A stretch of DNA of 64,000 nucleotides from Pusillimonas caeni (GTDB taxonomy: Bacteria; Pseudomonadota; Gammaproteobacteria; Burkholderiales; Burkholderiaceae_B): contig NZ_PDUW01000003.1 of the NCBI RefSeq assembly GCF_003545815.1, forward strand, positions 124,001 through 188,000, in the 5' to 3' direction. Shown piece by piece: positions 16,308-24,799 of this stretch. A program made the position numbers and the translations under genes. The notes below the pieces were generated by a model. The model ran no database searches. It was not told the DNA's origin and was given only the letters and a program-made list of their open reading frames with translations. Numbering within the stretch: position 1 is the first letter of the stretch; the number at the start of each line of letters is the position of its first letter.

Positions 16308-17384
16308 TTACGCGTCGGCCTCATTGTCTATAGCTTCTGATAACTCCCCTGGGAGCGCATCTCGATTTGTGATGATGAGCATCGGTCCGGACTTGCCTTC
16401 GTCCTCGGCTAGGGTGTATTCGGGTAGATCGTTGGCCGAAATCAAACGGCGAAGCATTCGGCTGAACTCTTTGAAGGAGCCGAGACTGCCGCTGCGTTTG
16501 TAGATCAGCTTGAACGACCATCTGGCACGGCCGCGGCCGGCGACCCGCCGGGCTAGGCGGTACAGGAATCGGCCCAAGCCTGGCTCGATCAAGAAGTAGT
16601 TTGGGTGGACCGTCAGAATCTCAGGATGCTTGGATTCGACGACCTCGCGATAGATCCAATTGGGAACCTCGATCTCAACGCTGGCCACGGTGCCATTTTG
16701 CGCATAGGAGGACACTCGATAGTTGCTCAGCAGGCCCTCTCCCTCTACTTCTCGCATCGTGCGCCCGCCGCGCCCTTTGCGAGTGCGCACGATCTTCAAC
16801 GTCGTATTCTTGAGGCGGTCCAGAGCATTTTCAATCTCTTCGTACTGTCGGCCGCCATCCGATCGCCGGCAGAATTTGAGTATGTCGACGACGGCCGGCC
16901 GTACTGTCCTGCCGGGTTTCTCACACAGACCCTCACGATGGCGGTTCATAGCTTCGGTAAGGCACGAGATTGCCATTAGCACAATATCATAGTCCCAAAC
17001 GGATGCCATGCCGTCTGGCCCTGCTTTGACTTCGACATAACCATCGACCAGGTCATAGCGGATCGTCTCGCCGGCGCGCTTGTCTCGTTTGGAGAGCCTG
17101 AAAACTGCCACATCCATCAACGATCGGCTGTCTTTAGTTGCCACATCCCACATCGAGGGCACGAATAGATCTGCTTGTGCGTCGCCTCGGGGCATCTTGC
17201 GAAGTGCGCTGGCAGAGGCCTTGCCCTTTGGGATATCGACGTCGGACTCGTCAGACTCGCGCAAATACCGCATCTGAGCCTGCTGCATGGTCTCCCCGGG
17301 TAGTGCTTGTGCCTCGATGGCCCTTCGGTGGGCGGCTAAGGCTGTTGATTGAATCTTCTCCAAGGGGGTCGGGGCGTTGCGCAT
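16308..17384 (-). CDS. RPA-family plasmid replication initiator
   Basis: 358 residues from the chosen start (AGAGG about 10 bases upstream of ATG at 17384; longer in-frame starts exist to 17495). RPA-family features are visible: YVEVKAGPDGMASVWDYDIV, then YEEIENALDRLKNTTLKIVR, the strand IEVPNWIYREVV, and YFLIEPGLGRFLYRLARRVAG, which form two winged-helix domains. It binds the adjoining iterons and opens oriV. The gene reads toward the origin, as in many iteron replicons. Strong family match. Confidence 0.9.
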   Translation of the reverse strand: MRNAPTPLEKIQSTALAAHRRAIEAQALPGETMQQAQMRYLRESDESDVDIPKGKASASALRKMPRGDAQADLFVPSMWDVATKDSRSLMDVAVFRLSKRDKRAGETIRYDLVDGYVEVKAGPDGMASVWDYDIVLMAISCLTEAMNRHREGLCEKPGRTVRPAVVDILKFCRRSDGGRQYEEIENALDRLKNTTLKIVRTRKGRGGRTMREVEGEGLLSNYRVSSYAQNGTVASVEIEVPNWIYREVVESKHPEILTVHPNYFLIEPGLGRFLYRLARRVAGRGRARWSFKLIYKRSGSLGSFKEFSRMLRRLISANDLPEYTLAEDEGKSGPMLIITNRDALPGELSEAIDNEADA

Positions 17385-17522
17385 AAGGTATATAGCCTCT
17401 TTGGAACGGACACGATCGGCCCGCCTGGAGCCAGCGCAGGCGAGCGGTCGGGGCATATGAAAATGGCATCCCAGCAAGGTGCCGGCATGCCACATGAGAA
17501 AGTGTTGGGAGTAAGAGGCGGG

Positions 17523-17804
17523 CTAAGAGGGCCCGAGTTGCTTAGAGTGGGTACAGCCGTCGAATCCAAGACCATGGTCTTTGCAGAACTCGCGCTTGGC
17601 AACTTCCCATGCGCGACAGCGCCATACTTGTCCACCGCCCCACGGATTAGCCAGATCAATCTGGTGGATGATTTCGTTGTCGGTCAGTCCTCGACGCCGC
17701 CCAGCTTCGAGCACGTCGAGCATCGCCATGTACGCCTGCCCCACGTCCTCATTCCTCAAGTTCAATTGACGTTTTGTCTTGTTCATTTGCGTTCCAGGCC
17801 TCAT
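17523..17804 (-). CDS. Small hypothetical protein coupled to virB11
   Basis: 93 residues; the ATG overlaps the virB11 stop (TAATG), so it is translationally coupled; a second in-frame ATG at 17786 has a GGAA site. Helical N-terminal half (GQAYMAMLDVLEAGRRRGLT) and a Trp/Cys-bearing C-terminal half (GQVWRCRAWEVAKREFC). Unknown family; last gene of the virB operon, before rep. Confidence 0.6.
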   Translation of the reverse strand: MRPGTQMNKTKRQLNLRNEDVGQAYMAMLDVLEAGRRRGLTDNEIIHQIDLANPWGGGQVWRCRAWEVAKREFCKDHGLGFDGCTHSKQLGPS

Positions 17805-18889
17805 TACATCGTCACCGCGGCGCGCTGAGGATCAAAGTACACTTCAACTAGCTTGAAATCGGAGTAGTACAGGGCAATATCCAAAGTAGCGCGCAAGTAT
17901 CCGCGCAATGTCTCGATATCCATCTGTTGGCCCGCTGCCGATTGCTTGATGAGCATTGCCACCCGTTCAAAAGTGTCTCTTGCCGAGTTGGCGTGCGTCG
18001 TGGTGATTGAACCGGGATGCCCCGTGTTCAATGCCGACAAGTAGTCCCACGCCTCAGGCCCGCGCAGCTCAGATAGAAAGATTCTGTCGGGCGAACTACG
18101 CATGCACGCGGCCACACACTCCAAGGCGCTGGGCTGACCTATGCCTGTTCCGTAGATCAAATGCACACGGTTCGGGTGTCTCGGTAAGTACAGCTCGTGG
18201 ACGTCCTCGATGGTAATGAGCCGTTCATGGGTGGGTACGAGCTCGATCAGGCTGCGAGCGAATGTGGTCTTCCCCGAGCCGGTCTTCCCACCGATGATGA
18301 TGTTCTTGCGCAGTTGCACCGCCCGCCTGAGAAACTGCGTGATGGAGCCCGCCTTGAAGAGCTCGATCAGCTCTGCGTCCAGGGGGGCCAATTCGGCTTG
18401 ATCATTCGTATTGCGCCAGGATTGGAAGGCGCCGCTCTGGGCCAGCTCCTCGAGCGACATCACGACGCTTGAATGTTTCCGAATATTGATCGATATCGTG
18501 CCCTCGAGGACCGCCGGCGGCAGCATAACTTGCGCCCGCTCACCGTTTAGCAGCTTGAGCGACATTATGGAAGTGAAGTCCATTCCCTCGTTATAAGAAG
18601 CCATCGCGGCAGCAAGGCCTTTCAAGTAGGCGTAATGCAACTGCGGCATGGACACTTCATGCCAGGCGCCACCTTTTCGAAGGAATGCGTGTTGCGGCCG
18701 AGGAATAGTGATTTCTCGAACGCTTTCGTCGGCCAGGTAGGGCTCCAGTGGCCTGAGCATAGAACGAAGCGCCACCTCGTTGGGATTGGTCGTTGGAGCA
18801 TGGCGGGCTGCGCCATCTGTTGAGGCGTTTGCGCCGTTCGAACCAGGCATGGTGATCGGGGCCGCAATGTGTAGAGCTTGTTTAGGCAT
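17804..18889 (-). CDS. virB11: VirB11-type secretion ATPase
   Basis: 361 residues. N-terminal domain about 35-165; C-terminal RecA-like ATPase with Walker A GGKTGSGKTTFA (about 200), ITIEDVHEL (Asp box), LSELRGPEAWDYL as Walker B and NTGHPGSITTTHANSA as the His box. Hexameric traffic ATPase at the inner membrane, required for pilus assembly and substrate transfer. The start has a weak ribosome site; a 188-base gap with DnaA-type boxes separates it from virB10. Confidence 0.95.
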   Translation of the reverse strand: MPKQALHIAAPITMPGSNGANASTDGAARHAPTTNPNEVALRSMLRPLEPYLADESVREITIPRPQHAFLRKGGAWHEVSMPQLHYAYLKGLAAAMASYNEGMDFTSIMSLKLLNGERAQVMLPPAVLEGTISINIRKHSSVVMSLEELAQSGAFQSWRNTNDQAELAPLDAELIELFKAGSITQFLRRAVQLRKNIIIGGKTGSGKTTFARSLIELVPTHERLITIEDVHELYLPRHPNRVHLIYGTGIGQPSALECVAACMRSSPDRIFLSELRGPEAWDYLSALNTGHPGSITTTHANSARDTFERVAMLIKQSAAGQQMDIETLRGYLRATLDIALYYSDFKLVEVYFDPQRAAVTM

Positions 18890-19028
18890 TTCTATTCACG
18901 CAATGAGAGACGTCTAGTCATAGGCAAGCGTACATACCTGGCATGTGATCGCAAGGTGCGCAATCATCGGTCGAGGGCTGGCGCAGGACGGCCCGCTTAA
19001 TTTTGAATTGTCGAATTCGGGCTTATCC

Positions 19029-19064
19029 CCCGGGTTATGCACATAAACTGTGAATAACCCAGGG
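19029..19064. other. Inverted repeat containing two convergent DnaA boxes
   Basis: TTATGCACA (19035-19043) and the complement of TTATTCACA (19049-19057) face each other across 5 bases. The flanks extend the symmetry (GGGTTAT / ATAACCC), giving a hairpin of about 14 pairs with a few mismatches. It lies in the 18,890-19,078 gap between virB10 and virB11. It could be a weak terminator, a DnaA-responsive control site or an origin relic. Confidence 0.45.
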
Positions 19065-19078
19065 CAGGTCCGCCGGCA

Positions 19079-20269
19079 TCACCGAGAGATCATCACGGTT
19101 GAGGCTTGAACCACTTGCAAGTCGTAAACGGAGCTAAAGTCCAGATCTCGGGCTACGAAGATGCCGACACGGCCGCCTTGATTCCGATACAAAGTGGGAG
19201 GAATGTTGATCGTGTTGTCCAATACCGTACCGACAGCGTCTCGAGCCGCATCGCTGGATCGATCTAAGCGGATGCTATCTTGGCCTTGGCCGCTGCTTCG
19301 ATTGCTCAAGTAGCTGCCAAGGTCGTCGATCAAGCTAATCATGATGGCTGCGCTGAAGCGCTCGGCAAAGTGCGAATCAATCTCCCCATCCAAGCCGGCT
19401 TCACCCAATGGCCCTGTGGCAGGCGAATCCAGGTGCACCACGACGCCATCGGGCGTCTCCAGACGAGACCACACCACCCCGATGCGCGGCTGGCCATGCG
19501 CCAAGACGCTTTGTTGGTACCCAGTGAACTTCGTTCCGGCATCGATCAGTACCACTCGGCCGGTGGCTGAGCGCACGTCGCGTGTGGCATAGCACGTGAT
19601 CATCCCGGCCTGCGCCGAGACGAAGCGAGTTTGCTGGACACAATCAATCATGGCCCCTTGCGTGAGCAAAAGGTCCCGGTTACGGAGCAAACCGGCCGCG
19701 GCTGCACTCAACCGCATGGGACGTAGGCGGTCGGCCATCGGGCCGCTGTCGGAAGCTTCCGGCTGCTGTGCAGATGCGCCCGACGAGCTGCTTGGGGGCC
19801 GCTCCGAATCGGACCGCCTGAAACCAGCCTTCAATCGCCGGTCCTCGATAGGATCTATGCCCAGTAATGATTGGGTTTCACCAGGTAGGCTGGGTCGGGC
19901 CAGGACCGGCGGCACCTTCGGTTCAACAGGCGGCGGCTCCGGCTCTGTAGGATCGGGGGTCGAGGTCGGTTCCGGGACAGGGCGGCGCAAGTTCAGCTCA
20001 GGCAAAACATTCTCGATACGCGGTGTGAGCCTGCCAACGGGCCTGTCATTGGATTCGTCCTTGCTGCTTGTGACCCTGAGAACTAGGACAGTGATAAGCG
20101 CTATGCCGATCAATGCCAGAACCGTTAGAAAGCCTTTGGCCCCGGGAGCCATGGGCCTGGCGGCGCCGTCCAGCGACGGACGCCCGTGAGCATCGCTTAA
20201 TTCATCTTGACTGGCCTCGATCTCTGACACCGCATCGACAACGCCGCGCCGCTTCCTAAACCATTTCAT
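19079..20269 (-). CDS. virB10: VirB10-type core-complex protein
   Basis: 396 residues from the ATG that overlaps the virB9 stop by one base (TGATG). Cytosolic N-terminus, one membrane helix (about 55-75, LTVLALIGIALITVLVLRV), a proline-rich periplasmic stretch (about 95-140) and the C-terminal TrbI/VirB10 barrel (about 195-390) with LTQGAMIDCVQQTRFVSAQA and ISLIDDLGSYL. Spans inner and outer membranes as the energy-sensing scaffold. Confidence 0.95.
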   Translation of the reverse strand: MKWFRKRRGVVDAVSEIEASQDELSDAHGRPSLDGAARPMAPGAKGFLTVLALIGIALITVLVLRVTSSKDESNDRPVGRLTPRIENVLPELNLRRPVPEPTSTPDPTEPEPPPVEPKVPPVLARPSLPGETQSLLGIDPIEDRRLKAGFRRSDSERPPSSSSGASAQQPEASDSGPMADRLRPMRLSAAAAGLLRNRDLLLTQGAMIDCVQQTRFVSAQAGMITCYATRDVRSATGRVVLIDAGTKFTGYQQSVLAHGQPRIGVVWSRLETPDGVVVHLDSPATGPLGEAGLDGEIDSHFAERFSAAIMISLIDDLGSYLSNRSSGQGQDSIRLDRSSDAARDAVGTVLDNTINIPPTLYRNQGGRVGIFVARDLDFSSVYDLQVVQASTVMISR

Positions 20270-21078
20270 CACTGCGACTCCTTGCGTAGCACCCGCTTGA
20301 CCTGCGGGGATACTGTGCCCGTCGGCAAGCCACGCGTCTGACTGGGGTTCTCGTTGTAGATCGCGAGCACTTGGTCCCCGAGGCGAACATGCCATTTGGC
20401 GGCCACGCGGTGGAGGACCATGGTTTGGGCATCTTCCATGTGACGGTTAACGATCACTTCGTTACCATCAGCATCCACGAAATAGACGGCCGGCAGATCT
20501 TGGCCCGGGGCAAACCTCAGCCACGTCTGTGCCCCATCGTCCCAGGCGTTTAGTGGTGCCAGGGAATGGTCTCCGCTCATCGTGTAACCGGTCCAGTTGA
20601 TTGCTAAACCGGGATGTGCCAGCGCCTGCTCAAGCTGACGCGACTCATTCAACTGAGCCGCTCGAGTAGTGTCAATGTCCGGATATCCCAGGGTAAGCCG
20701 AACGACGTCTTTTCCAGCGCCGGCCGGTTGATGCTGCAACAGGAATGAGTAGCTGCGCTTGTCAGTAATGACGATCAAATTCGTATTGGCCTGTGGCGCG
20801 GCTGGCTTGATGATGAGATGCTTTCCTGTCTGCTCGAAATGGTATGCGTCCGGATCACCAAACCCGCTCCATACAAACTGTTCGTCGTCAGAGAGCTCAA
20901 TATGGGTCGCAATGCCGGTTACGGTAGGTATCGCGATCACGTCGCTTGGATCATACTGAGTCGTTCTGATACGCCAGTCCTTGGAAGAAGGCTTAGGGTT
21001 ATCCAGTGCCATGGCATTGACACTGGCCCCCGCCAGAACGAACGCCCAGAACGCCTTGCGCCATTGAGGCTTTCTCAT
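20269..21078 (-). CDS. virB9: VirB9-type core-complex protein
   Basis: 269 residues. Signal peptide of about 24 residues ending NAMALD. The N-terminal domain (about 25-130) includes YDPSDVIAIPTVTGIATHIEL; the C-terminal domain includes NWTGYTMSGDHSLAPLNAWDDG and the family YNENPSQTRGLPTGTVSP end. Periplasmic/outer-membrane ring partner of VirB10 and VirB7. The start overlaps the previous gene by ATGA. Confidence 0.95.
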   Translation of the reverse strand: MRKPQWRKAFWAFVLAGASVNAMALDNPKPSSKDWRIRTTQYDPSDVIAIPTVTGIATHIELSDDEQFVWSGFGDPDAYHFEQTGKHLIIKPAAPQANTNLIVITDKRSYSFLLQHQPAGAGKDVVRLTLGYPDIDTTRAAQLNESRQLEQALAHPGLAINWTGYTMSGDHSLAPLNAWDDGAQTWLRFAPGQDLPAVYFVDADGNEVIVNRHMEDAQTMVLHRVAAKWHVRLGDQVLAIYNENPSQTRGLPTGTVSPQVKRVLRKESQ

Positions 21079-21653
21079 CGCCCCATCTCCATGGCCCGTT
21101 CTGCCTTCCCGGTGTCCAGACTGTACGATTTGGCGTGTTCCATGCCTGCCGGAAGTTCCGACTCCATCCGCGTGACAAGACCTACACCGCCGATGGACGC
21201 TTGCGGATAGCGGACGGCCAGATCCTTGTCTCGGTCGGTAACTTCGAAGGCGCAAACCAAGCTTGCCCGCTTATGCACGATGAAATCGCCCGTTTCTTTA
21301 TCCAACTGCATGACGCAGTTGGGCGTGATACCCACAACTGGGCCCACATACTGGCGATGCGGCTCGGGCTGGCGTAGCTGCTTGTCCTGCTCATAGTGCA
21401 AATCAACGGGCCGGCGTTCACGATCCATCCTTACTTCGAAATGTTTGGCCAGTGCCGGGGCGGCCTGAATGGCCGAAGGCAAGCGCAAATTGGCATCTTT
21501 GCTCAGATGGTCTTTGCACAGGCGCGCCGCGCCATAGAGATCCCGAGCCGCATACCGCTCAAGGTCCTTGAGCAACGCCACACGTTGCTCATTGGAGAGC
21601 TTGTGCGCCTGTTCGAGACGAGCAATCAATTCTTGGTCCTTGGAAGCTGTCAT
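21075..21653 (-). CDS. KfrB-domain protein inserted in the virB operon
   Basis: 192 residues from the ATG with AAGAGG upstream. N-terminal half helical and charged; about 120-160 reads RQYVGPVVGITPNCVMQLDK...FIVHKRASL, matching the short KfrB beta domain found in plasmid proteins (alternation of GPVVGVT and VVHDR-like strands). It lies between virB8 and virB9 with ATGA coupling to virB9. KfrB-type domains have unclear function; a regulatory or DNA-linked role is possible. Unusual place for one. Confidence 0.6.
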   Translation of the reverse strand: MTASKDQELIARLEQAHKLSNEQRVALLKDLERYAARDLYGAARLCKDHLSKDANLRLPSAIQAAPALAKHFEVRMDRERRPVDLHYEQDKQLRQPEPHRQYVGPVVGITPNCVMQLDKETGDFIVHKRASLVCAFEVTDRDKDLAVRYPQASIGGVGLVTRMESELPAGMEHAKSYSLDTGKAERAMEMGR

Positions 21654-21658
21654 GTTCT

Positions 21659-21916
21659 TTACCTCTTCTTCGAATATGAAACCGGCGGGAGTAGCACCCA
21701 ACGAAATAGGCCGACGACGCTGGTGAGCATGAAACCCAGCTGCATGACCAGCAGGCCAAACGTTTGAGTAAACAGCGCGTAGGCGATCCAGCACAGGTTG
21801 GACGTCAAAAAGGCCAGGAACCCCCAGCCTGAGTAACGGTGGTGGGCGACCAGCAAAGCCGCGCCGCATAGGCCGAGCAATGCGCCGGACCATTCGAACA
21901 GAGTCGCGGCCGTCAT
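21659..21916 (-). CDS. Small three-helix membrane protein
   Basis: 85 residues, almost all hydrophobic: helices at about 5-24, 30-50 and 53-75, with a basic tail (SYSKKR). It overlaps virB8 by four bases (ATGA). The size and pattern resemble SemiSWEET/PnuC-like small membrane proteins, but no diagnostic motif is present. Candidate roles are entry exclusion or channel accessory. Confidence 0.65.
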   Translation of the reverse strand: MTAATLFEWSGALLGLCGAALLVAHHRYSGWGFLAFLTSNLCWIAYALFTQTFGLLVMQLGFMLTSVVGLFRWVLLPPVSYSKKR

Positions 21917-22599
21917 CGAAATGCCACCTCTACGTCGGTGTCGTAGCTGAGCACTTGAAATCCGATGGGATTGATGCGACCCGCATCCTCGGTCAGATCG
22001 GCGTTCACATAGTCGTAGGCGAGGGTGGCAATGAGATTCTCTTCCTTGGTCACTTGGCCCATGTTGTTCTCTGTCCTGCGGGAGAACCGGACGTTTGCGC
22101 TTTGCTTGGGACCTAGCGTGATTGACCGCACGTCGACGCGTACCCGGGTGTGCTGGGCGTAGGTTTTCTGAAGCGCCTGTTCTCCTTGGAATTTTTTGCC
22201 ATACTCCTTCTGTACTGACGGGGCACTGTAGAGGGCACAGCGATCATGCGTGTTCTGGATCGTGTACCAGTCGTAGCTCTCGCAGGCTAGGACGAACTCA
22301 TTGATGAACGTCCGGGTGAGGCGATCACCGTAATTTTCCTTCGCATCGGCTAGCCGGGATACGTATTTGATTTCGCCAGTAGCGTCGTTGACTCGAACGA
22401 CATAGAGCTCGGGAGGTTCCTTCAACGGTGTAATGGCGGCCACAGCTACTGTGGCGCAAATTGTTGTAAATACGGACGCTGCGGCCACCTGCCATGCGCG
22501 ACGCCGTGATAGTAAGATTTGGGAAAGCAGGTCGCGCTCGACACCTTGCGCACGCGCTAGTTCATCCTCAAGGGAGAGTTTTGGATCGTCTGAAGACAT
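21913..22599 (-). CDS. virB8: VirB8-type inner-membrane core protein
   Basis: 228 residues from ATG 22599 (AGGA upstream). Short cytosolic tail, one membrane helix (about 37-57, AAASVFTTICATVAVAAI) and the periplasmic NTF2-like domain with YVVRVNDATGEIKYVSRL and LTRTFINEFVLACESYDWYT. Nucleates assembly of the secretion channel. A 385-base gap lies upstream. Confidence 0.93.
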   Translation of the reverse strand: MSSDDPKLSLEDELARAQGVERDLLSQILLSRRRAWQVAAASVFTTICATVAVAAITPLKEPPELYVVRVNDATGEIKYVSRLADAKENYGDRLTRTFINEFVLACESYDWYTIQNTHDRCALYSAPSVQKEYGKKFQGEQALQKTYAQHTRVRVDVRSITLGPKQSANVRFSRRTENNMGQVTKEENLIATLAYDYVNADLTEDAGRINPIGFQVLSYDTDVEVAFR

Positions 22600-22877
22600 T
22601 GCACATCCTGAGCGGAGGACGCAAGCGGCCACCGCATGCTGGCGATAGCCGATGCGGTCAGCGAGCTTGCAGTGGAAAGGAGGAGGTAATGAGGGGCGCT
22701 CACCGCGTGAGCCAGATCGGCGTCGCCAAATCAATTATGATCAGCGATGGACGCAGGCGACACCAAACCGAGATTGCGGTAACGGTCCTACATCGTGCTT
22801 GGACTTGGACCTAGTGAGGCGCTCTGACGACATGCCATCTGGGGCACTGGAGAGCGTTAGAACAGATTGGAGCTCTA

Positions 22878-22916
22878 CCGAAAGATATTCGGAAGGCTAT
22901 TGTTTAGCAGCTAAAC
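22878..22916. promoter_or_regulatory. Two palindromes upstream of virB8 (KorA-like operator)
   Basis: CCGAA-AGATA-TTCGG (22878-22892) and GTTTAG-CAG-CTAAAC (22902-22916) lie 9 bases apart. The second equals the IncP KorA operator halves (GTTTAG and CTAAAC) with three added central bases. They sit in the 22,600-22,984 gap, in which I find no lipoprotein or other gene. A promoter for the virB8-virB11 half of the operon is likely here. Confidence 0.5.
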
Positions 22917-22984
22917 TATCGGCGTAAGGCTTGATGGGAGATCCGAGTAGTCGAAGTCGATCAGGCGATAGGCGGACAGTGCGA

Positions 22985-23308
22985 TCAGATATCGTAACCA
23001 CCAAGCTTGGCTTGCCTGCGCCGTTCTTCATTGACGTCATACTTCTTTTTAGAATCTGTGCTCACGGCCATCATCTTGAGCCAGCTGAGCCCGAGCAGCT
23101 TCAGTGGCCACCAGATAAAGGGGCGCACGATCCAATTGCCGATAAAGAGGGCCACACGGCTGAACAGGAAGCTCATCTGGGCGTTCTGCAGCTTCTCGGC
23201 CAGCTGGGCGGCTTCCGCGTCGGGCTTGCCAAGGTCCAGCAGTTTGGGATTGTCACCCACGCCTACTTTCTCGGCCGGCCAGAAAGGCTTGAAAGGGGAA
23301 TTGTCCAT
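22985..23308 (-). CDS. Hypothetical membrane-associated protein between virB6 and virB8
   Basis: 107 residues with an excellent ribosome site (AAAGGAG). Hydrophilic N-terminus, then a hydrophobic, Trp-rich stretch at about 47-85 (SRVALFIGNWIVRPFIWWPL) and a basic C-terminus. It occupies the virB7 position but has neither signal peptide nor lipobox, so it is not a VirB7 by sequence. Function unknown. Confidence 0.7.
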   Translation of the reverse strand: MDNSPFKPFWPAEKVGVGDNPKLLDLGKPDAEAAQLAEKLQNAQMSFLFSRVALFIGNWIVRPFIWWPLKLLGLSWLKMMAVSTDSKKKYDVNEERRRQAKLGGYDI

Positions 23309-23435
23309 AGCAACTCCTTTCCGAAAATGTGAATTCGATACTACCTAGCCTATGTGGCTTCATACCAAATGTATCAGAAACTCTGTGCGTTTGTACAGTA
23401 CTTCTTGCAGCGTTGCCGGAGGCGCAATCAATGGT

Positions 23436-24317
23436 TCAAATCTTGCCAATAAAGGGCATATCTACGGAGAATCCGCCCGTGACTTTGCCCACAATTACGG
23501 ACGGCATCTTAAGCAGGAATATCGCTACCGAGGACACTAGGAATATTACCGCCAGAATCTGAAGGATATTAACTTCATCTGCACCAACCATGTAGACCAG
23601 TATTGCCTGGATGTGGCTCAGCATACCCATGACGATGCTGAACACGGAAGTGAATAGCATGCCGTAGAAGGCAAAGTACAACGCCTGCTGCAACCAGTAT
23701 CTGAAGAATTCCTTGGTCGGCTCCCACAGTGCAGCGGCAATGAAGAACGGTCCTACCGTCACGATGAGGGCCATACCCACTTTAGCGACGGTCATTAGGA
23801 GAAGCCCGATGACGGTCACGAGGGTATACATTAGGACGATGGCCAGAGATACGAGCGAGAACAAGACGGTACGCCCCATTTCTGTCCAGAAGCTGGGCGC
23901 ACGTTCTTCAAGTCGAGTGGCCGTCTCCAGGCCGGAATTGTGAAACTCAGACAGGATGTCTCGAGCATCGCCCGGACCGCCCATGATGACCTGCATCAAC
24001 CCATCCGGTAGCGACAGCATGGCGCCCATGATCTGAGTCTGGTAAAACCCGCCGCTCTCGATTAATCCGACGACGATTAGAACCTTGACTATATTCCCGA
24101 GCGCCTGACCAAATGGCGTAGGGATCTGTTGGGTGGCGATGAGATACCCATAGAAGAGTAAGCCAATCGTGACGCCCAACTCAAGGGGTAGCCAGATCGC
24201 CGCGGTGATCCGTTCCAAGTTGGTGGCGACACTGTTCAATAACATAGTATTGACCATCTGGTCTAACCATTGGACGATAGCCCCCAAGCTGGTTAGCCTT
24301 ACGGACGGCGATTCCAT
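23436..24317 (-). CDS. virB6: VirB6/TrbL-type polytopic channel protein
   Basis: 293 residues with six or more membrane segments, e.g. about 45-65, 78-98, 150-175, 180-205, 230-252 and 258-278, and the family's conserved Trp in GPFFIAAALWEPTKEFFRYW. Part of the inner-membrane channel. The ribosome site AGGATC is upstream. A 130-base gap follows the preceding gene. Confidence 0.92.
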   Translation of the reverse strand: MESPSVRLTSLGAIVQWLDQMVNTMLLNSVATNLERITAAIWLPLELGVTIGLLFYGYLIATQQIPTPFGQALGNIVKVLIVVGLIESGGFYQTQIMGAMLSLPDGLMQVIMGGPGDARDILSEFHNSGLETATRLEERAPSFWTEMGRTVLFSLVSLAIVLMYTLVTVIGLLLMTVAKVGMALIVTVGPFFIAAALWEPTKEFFRYWLQQALYFAFYGMLFTSVFSIVMGMLSHIQAILVYMVGADEVNILQILAVIFLVSSVAIFLLKMPSVIVGKVTGGFSVDMPFIGKI

Positions 24318-24448
24318 ATGAATGATCCTGATGAGAGCTTACGCCAGGCCTCTGGCGCCTAAGGCTATTGCTGGCGGCTTTGGCAGCCGATCTATTCGGG
24401 CAGCGGCCTTGGTCGACAACTACTTGATGCCTTTTTCGCAATGAAGCG

Positions 24449-24796
24449 TTATTGCCATGACCGGCTCGTGCGGTGTCGCATCACTATTCGATTAAGGTTC
24501 AATGAGATGGCCATGCTGTAGGCGCCAATTGGCAACCAATGAAGCTCCTGCGAGATTGCCAGCATCAAATTCTTCAGATCTGAGGCTGGAACAGCACTAA
24601 TACCCTCGAAGCCGCTAAAGAAGGCAAACAGTAGGACCAAGCTACAAGCGGCTACTCCGGCTAGCACGATCGTCAAGGCAAATCCCGATAGGGCGGTCCC
24701 ACGTACAAACTTCCAGCATCGTTGGCCCGATCCTTCGCCAGTAAAGTAGGACCGAAAGATTCTTTCCTTGTCTTTCATGGTCTTCATGTCATTCAT
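24449..24796 (-). CDS. Small membrane protein in the eex position
   Basis: 115 residues: basic, cytosolic start (KDKERIFRSYF), membrane helix about 38-62 (FALTIVLAGVAACSLVLLFAFF), a second weak one near 85-100, and a basic end. It begins four bases past the virB5 stop. In pKM101 and R388 the entry-exclusion gene sits between the virB5 and virB6 homologues; this protein lacks the lipobox of those Eex proteins, so the analogy is by place only. Confidence 0.6.
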   Translation of the reverse strand: MNDMKTMKDKERIFRSYFTGEGSGQRCWKFVRGTALSGFALTIVLAGVAACSLVLLFAFFSGFEGISAVPASDLKNLMLAISQELHWLPIGAYSMAISLNLNRIVMRHRTSRSWQ

Positions 24797-24799
24797 GGT

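Noticed and set aside
22600-22984. Search for a VirB7 lipoprotein gene in the gap
   Set aside because: The ATG frames I read on the minus strand end within about 30 codons and none has a lipobox.
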